From positions 232,925 to 296,924 of the forward strand of contig CDMY01000581.1 in NCBI GenBank assembly GCA_001179505.1: a stretch of 64,000 bases of DNA, written 5' to 3'. The notes below the pieces were generated by a model. That model saw nothing but the letters and a program-made list of their open reading frames with translations, had not been told where the DNA came from and ran no database searches. This document shows, piece by piece, positions 59,801-64,000 of the stretch. The DNA comes from Vitrella brassicaformis (Eukaryota; Sar; Vitrellaceae). The position numbers and the translations under genes are program-made. Numbering within the stretch: the stretch's first letter is position 1; every line of letters starts with the position of its first letter.

Positions 59801-61948
59801 CAGTTTAGAATTGATGCTTTGTGTCATTCATGATGTGTGTGTAGAATATTGGGTGCGATGGCGCGTGCGAGCGGTGGGTGCTGGCTGGAACCGAAGGACC
59901 TGAACCAGGCGCTGCAGCTCTTCGAGCGGGAGAACATGCTCGAGACCAAGACACGCACAACCAGATACATCAAAACGGTCAATAACCCCCCCACCTCCCC
60001 TCACACGCATCCGTGCCTCCAGCCATCTATCCATCGTTGCGTCTCCCTCCCTTCTTGTTCTCTCTGCAGGGTGCGTTCGGTTCGGTGGATGAGCTGACCA
60101 AGATGGTCAAGACCAACCCCAAGCCCGACGAGACGGAGTCCTTGGCAGTGCCTCTCGGCCTGCAGAACCCCAACCAGACCGAGTTCGTGGTGCTGCCGTC
60201 CACCATCCTCTCGCAGGCAAACACCATACTCGCCGCCAACGTGACCGGCATGGGACCCATGGGACCCACTGCTGCCAGTCCTGGTAGTCCTGGTCCTGCG
60301 GGTGGTCATGGTGGTGCTGGTGGTGCGGTTGGCAGTGTGGCCAACCCCGCCAGACGGATGAAGCGGATCATCAATGAGCTGCAGAACGTAGAGGTGAGTG
60401 AGTGAGGGAGAGAAAGTGGGTGGGCACACGTGTGATTGTGTGACTGTTTGTGGGGATGTGTTGTGTGTATACGTGCAGGAGAACCCTCATCGCAAGATCC
60501 ACGTGTTCCCGTGTCGCGACGATCTCAACTACTGGAGAGTGGTCATCCAGGGGCCCACAGACACACCTTACTCAGGAGGTGAGGTGCATCAGCCAATGAG
60601 GCCGACCTGCCGACTAGCCGACCAGCATCCACTGTGACACGCTGCTGTGTGTGTAATGCAGGGTTGTTTCTGCTGTGGGTGGCCTTCCCGCCCGATTACC
60701 CCGCCGCCCCGCCATTGGTGCGTTTCGCTCAGGATCTGACGCGCATCATCCACGTCAACATCAACCCTGACGGAAAGTAAGACAGACCAAATGCAGGGGT
60801 GGGTGGGTGGGCCGGGCACATAACGTGGAGGCCGCGTGTGTCGATGTGTGTGTGTATGTATGTGTTCTGGGCGCGGCGCAGGGTTTGCCATCCCATCCTT
60901 GACCGCAGCTACTCCATGCAGACTCGCCTGCAGGAGGTACGGTGCGGTACGCGCCCACCGCACACGACACGAACAGACGTTGTGATGGTTGGCCTGCCCT
61001 CCCTCTGGTCAGATTCTGACCATGGTGTATGCGCTGCTCTTCAACCCTGAACCGAAGGACCCCCTCGACTCATTCCTCGCAAGTGAGTGAGTGGATGAGC
61101 CCACCACCCACCCAATCCTCACCACAACACAACAGCCCACACACACACATACATACGCACACACACGCATGGACGCATCTCTGTCCCGTGTGTCGTCTTG
61201 GTCAATCCTGCAGACATGTACTGGACGAACCAGCAGGAGTTTTACGAGTATGCCCGCAGGGTGACCCGCGACAAGTGCAGCTTATCCTTCGAAGAAATGC
61301 TGCCGCGCATCATGGACCCGGCCGCCTACGACCAGTGGCAGCGGGAGACCCCTTATCGATGCCCACTGGTCAGATATATCAATTGAGATATATAAGGCAC
61401 TTTCCCCCTCCCCCGATGACTGACAACACACCGTCTTGTGTGACTGCAGACGCATCATTTCTTCAAGGATCCCGTGCGGACGCCTGACGGTATGACGTAC
61501 GAGCGTGAGGCCATCAAGGAACACATCGAATCCAACGGGCCATTCGACCCGTTCATTGACAAGTGAGTGAGGACACGACCCCACACGCGTCAGGTGCCCA
61601 GTGAAGGATGTGTGTGTCTTTGTGTGTGACGTGTGAATATATGCAGCCCGTTGTATGAGGAGAATCTGGAGGCGGATGTGCGGAAGAAGTGAGTGACCCA
61701 GGGCCAACACACACACACACACACACATACACACGGAACACCGATGCGTGCATGCATGCATGCATGCATGCATCCATCCACCGACGCCCCGCCCCCCTTT
61801 GCCCCTCTGTCTGTGAACGCGTGTGTTTTGTTTTGTTTTGTTGGTGTGGTGTGTGCCATGCAGGCAGCAGGTGGTCGAGTACATCACCTCCAACTGCCCC
61901 TTCCTCGACCTCAACAGCCGATATGCACACACACACGCACACACATGA
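50857..61948 (+). CDS. Giant multidomain E2/U-box ubiquitin ligase with TPR, NYN-like and vWA domains
   Basis: Forty exons join in phase into about 2,454 residues. Order: a beta-grasp-like start (KRISVTLRG...ASIDELRAKLLAKFGLS) to about residue 70; low-complexity Gln/Pro; TPRs near 190-310 (ALMHFKAGEYEKTIEDANTA); a Zc3h12a/NYN-type nuclease-like region near 540-720 (TVVLNCANLGHTYAQ, IDDLFTIKTAMQLNAQYVDN); cysteine-pair modules (CAGCDAKLG, CGQCKSAW; then DCPICEEKC and MCPFCATDLG); a vWA domain with MIDAS DVSESM, interrupted by an RRM-like insert, resuming at RLSIGLVAFGDNVVIS and TRLYDAIDVATNMLVEYC; a UBC/E2 domain (YWRVVIQGPTDTPYSGGLFL; catalytic Cys in GKVCHPIL, HPN changed to HVN); and a U-box (FKDPVRTPDGMTYEREAIKE). 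One extra C at 59691-59693 breaks the frame. One intron (51734-51851) has a GC donor. An upstream in-frame ATG exists at 50743. Confidence 0.85.
52497..52522 (+). repeat. (GCA)n poly-Ala-coding tract
   Basis: A GCA run inside exon 7 of the giant gene, encoding polyalanine. A second GCT/GCA tract occurs at about 53040-53140 in exon 8. Confidence 0.75.
61748..61771 (+). repeat. (GCAT)n in last intron of the giant gene
   Basis: Perfect palindromic GCAT units inside the intron before exon 40. Confidence 0.75.
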
Positions 61949-63329
61949 CTGACTGACAGATAGATAGGTGGAGAAAGAATGAAGGACACACATGATCCGA
62001 TCCCTTCGTTACATGACATGTGTCCGTCCATGGGATACTGAGGAAAGTGATTGGATTGGAAGGTATGTATCTATCTATCTTATTTATCTGACTTGCCTGT
62101 TGCTGTTGCTGGGTGGGGTGGGGTGGGGTGAGAGAGGGGTGAGAGAGGTGCCAGCCATTGATTGGTGTATGTAGAGTAGCAGCTGTACATACATACAGAC
62201 TGACTGACAGCCAGAGAGGCAGACAGACAGACAGACAGAATTATGATGGATGAGCATTTGACCTGTCTCGTTGCTTTCTTGTTGCTCTTCCGGGAATCAA
62301 TCGTCTTGCTGCCGCAAGTGACTTAGTGAGGGAGGGAATGGGCGGGGTCAGGTCAGGTCAGCTGGGGGGTGGGCGAGCCAGACATAATTTTTGGTCGGCC
62401 GGCAGCAAAACTGAGACTCAGACAATAATGATTGATACTGACTGGTCGATAATTGGCAACGCAGCACAGTGAACGAACACTCACTCACACACGGCCGCAC
62501 ATGGACACACGAGAAGGTGGACACGAAGCAGACGGAAAGGCTGGGGCGCCAGCACCCAACCACGCATTATAGCATTTCGCAAAGAGAAAAGAGTGCAACC
62601 ATTTCCTCATTCATTTATTCACTCATTCACCACACCAACACAGTAAGTAAGTATTCTCTCTTCCCTCACCTCATGTGTGCTGTGCCTGCCTGCCTGGCCA
62701 GCCAGAGTCGGTCGCCTCACGGAAAGCTTCACTCAAACGTGAGATCGATCGACAGCAGATCGAGCACAAAAAAGAAAGAAACAAACTAACGACGAAATTA
62801 AAATTGCTAGCGGCACTTACTGGCTGCATGGCTCATATCTCCGCCATCTTCAAGGCGGCGGTGTGCCAGTCCAGGTATATATGGATAGATAATGTGTAAT
62901 CGAAATGCACTCATAAAATAGCGGGCTGAAACTGACCACTTTCCGTCTGTCTGTCTGTCTCCGCTTTTCTATCTGCCGGCGGTGGACCGTGTCCACGCGC
63001 ACAGGAGCTTCATCTCATCTATAGCTAAGCACAACGAGACGAGACGAGACATGGGAGCACAAGACAATTGGCAGCTTGGCAGCACCTGGTACGCACAGCT
63101 GCGGCTGGCGTGTAATACGTATGTATGTGTACGTATGTATGTATGTATGTATCCGTGCACTCAAAGACCAGTTAAATGATTGATTCTACAAATGAATGCC
63201 TACAGACTCACACATGCAGTGCAGTCCGTGTCTACACAGCCCGCCACCCTGGACAGGACAGCAGCCCAGCCCAGCCCCCTCCTACAAAAACTGGTGGACT
63301 GGACACACAAAATGGCTGGGCTGGGCTGG
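61949..63329. other. Convergent intergenic, no gene seen
   Basis: (GGTGG)n at about 62110-62130, (GACA)n at 62220-62238 and (TGTA)n near 63120-63150. No spliced coding pattern on either strand. Confidence 0.5.
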
Positions 63330-64000
63330 CTACATGCCCTCTTTCTGGTGCGTAGACCCGCACCGCTCCGTAGTATGGATATTCGCCGCCCCCGACCACG
63401 TGCACTCATCCCCCTCGGTCAAGCCCTCCATTGCCGCCCCCTTCAGCGACTTCCGTCTGGCCATCAGGTTCTCCAGGCTGGTGGACGGCCGTGTCGACAG
63501 TGTCGACATCCTGCTGGCCTTGGCTCGGCCGCTGGCGACCTTGCTGTATGTGGTAGTAGTGGCGTCCTCTGTGTCTGGGGGGAAGGCGGAGAAGTCCTCA
63601 CCTTGGATGCAGAGGGGATGTGGCTGTGGGTGTGGGGCGTCCTGCAGCCCCCCGCTGCCCTGGCTGTGAAGGCGGTCGACTTTGCTGGCCTTGCTGAATT
63701 TGCTGGTGCTGCGGGGGAGTCGCTTCAGCTCCATTTGGAAGTCTTCCATGCTGATGACTGCTCACAGGTAGCCAGCACACAAAGAGAGGCAGACATGGGC
63801 GAGGTGTGAGTAGGTCATGGTCCCTCTCTTTCTTACCTACCTACCTGAGTTGGAGGTACCCGGCGTCGGGTCTCCCACATCTGACAGGTCATTGTCTCCC
63901 TCTTCTTCTCCTTCTCCCTCGCTGAGGGGGCTTCTTTGGCTCAGGGGACTCTTGATCTCTCCCACATCTGGGGTGCCACGAGATGAACGATTTCGCTGAC
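63330..64000 (-). CDS. Unknown Ser/Glu-rich protein, 5' end cut by window edge
   Basis: Two exons are visible: 64000-~63843 (frame RNRSSRGTPDVGEIKSPLSQ, then an acidic SEGEGEEEGDNDLSDVGD) and ~63768-63330. They join at a GTAGGT donor and a GAG acceptor with phase 1. The second exon encodes VISMEDFQMELKRLPRSTSK, then DFSAFPPDTEDATTTTYSKV and ENLMARRKSLKGAAMEGL, and ends HQKEGM plus TGA. Its composition is that of a disordered, possibly phosphorylated protein. No domain is recognised, and the start is outside the window. Confidence 0.55.

Overview
This window looks like nuclear DNA of a photosynthetic alveolate, most likely a chromerid such as Vitrella brassicaformis. That assignment is an inference; no database was searched. 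The evidence is: genes split by many short GT-AG introns (often 60-150 bp); a rubredoxin with a complex-plastid leader (signal peptide, then a Phe-led transit region); an axonemal CFAP70; TTTAGGG-type telomere-like boxes; and eukaryotic genes such as RPS14, ribonucleotide reductase R2, GILT and IBA57. The gene models below were spliced by hand from donor/acceptor sites and phase, so single exons may be wrong even where the gene call is firm.

Layout. 1-5.5 kb: an unknown gene (-), an unknown 273-aa gene (+), a DUF3605-like gene (-) and a GILT thiol reductase (+) whose start codon lies 35 bp from that of DUF3605. 6.3-12 kb: a decayed-looking minus-strand block with tandem related exons, a TLDc-like exon, frameshifts and in-frame TGA codons. 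12.6-20.8 kb: IBA57 (-), a coiled-coil/acidic protein (+), a 256-aa unknown (-), RPS14 (+). 22.4-30.5 kb: RNR small subunit (-) and a 34-exon CFAP70 (+). 30.9-35.1 kb: an organelle-targeted TPR protein (-), tRNA-Arg(CCT) (-), plastid rubredoxin (+). 35.8-49.2 kb: an unknown (-), an EF-hand-like protein (+), D-lactate dehydrogenase (-), SfsA (+), a TauD/TfdA dioxygenase (-), a CBM20 protein (+). 50.9-61.9 kb: one giant 40-exon gene (+). 63.3-64.0 kb: the 3' end of an unknown gene (-).

Outside the decayed block the genes alternate strictly minus, plus, minus, plus, so almost all lie in head-to-head pairs that share a short bidirectional promoter. Two of these promoters carry a perfect telo-box (AAACCCTA).

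The main discovery candidate is the giant gene. It reads as one polypeptide of about 2,450 residues with a beta-grasp-like N-terminus, TPRs, a Zc3h12a/NYN-type nuclease-like domain, cysteine-pair zinc modules, a vWA domain split by an RRM-like insertion, an active-looking ubiquitin E2 domain and a C-terminal U-box. It would be an E2 and an E3 in one chain joined to RNA-type modules. A single extra C in one exon is the only break in an otherwise phase-perfect model.
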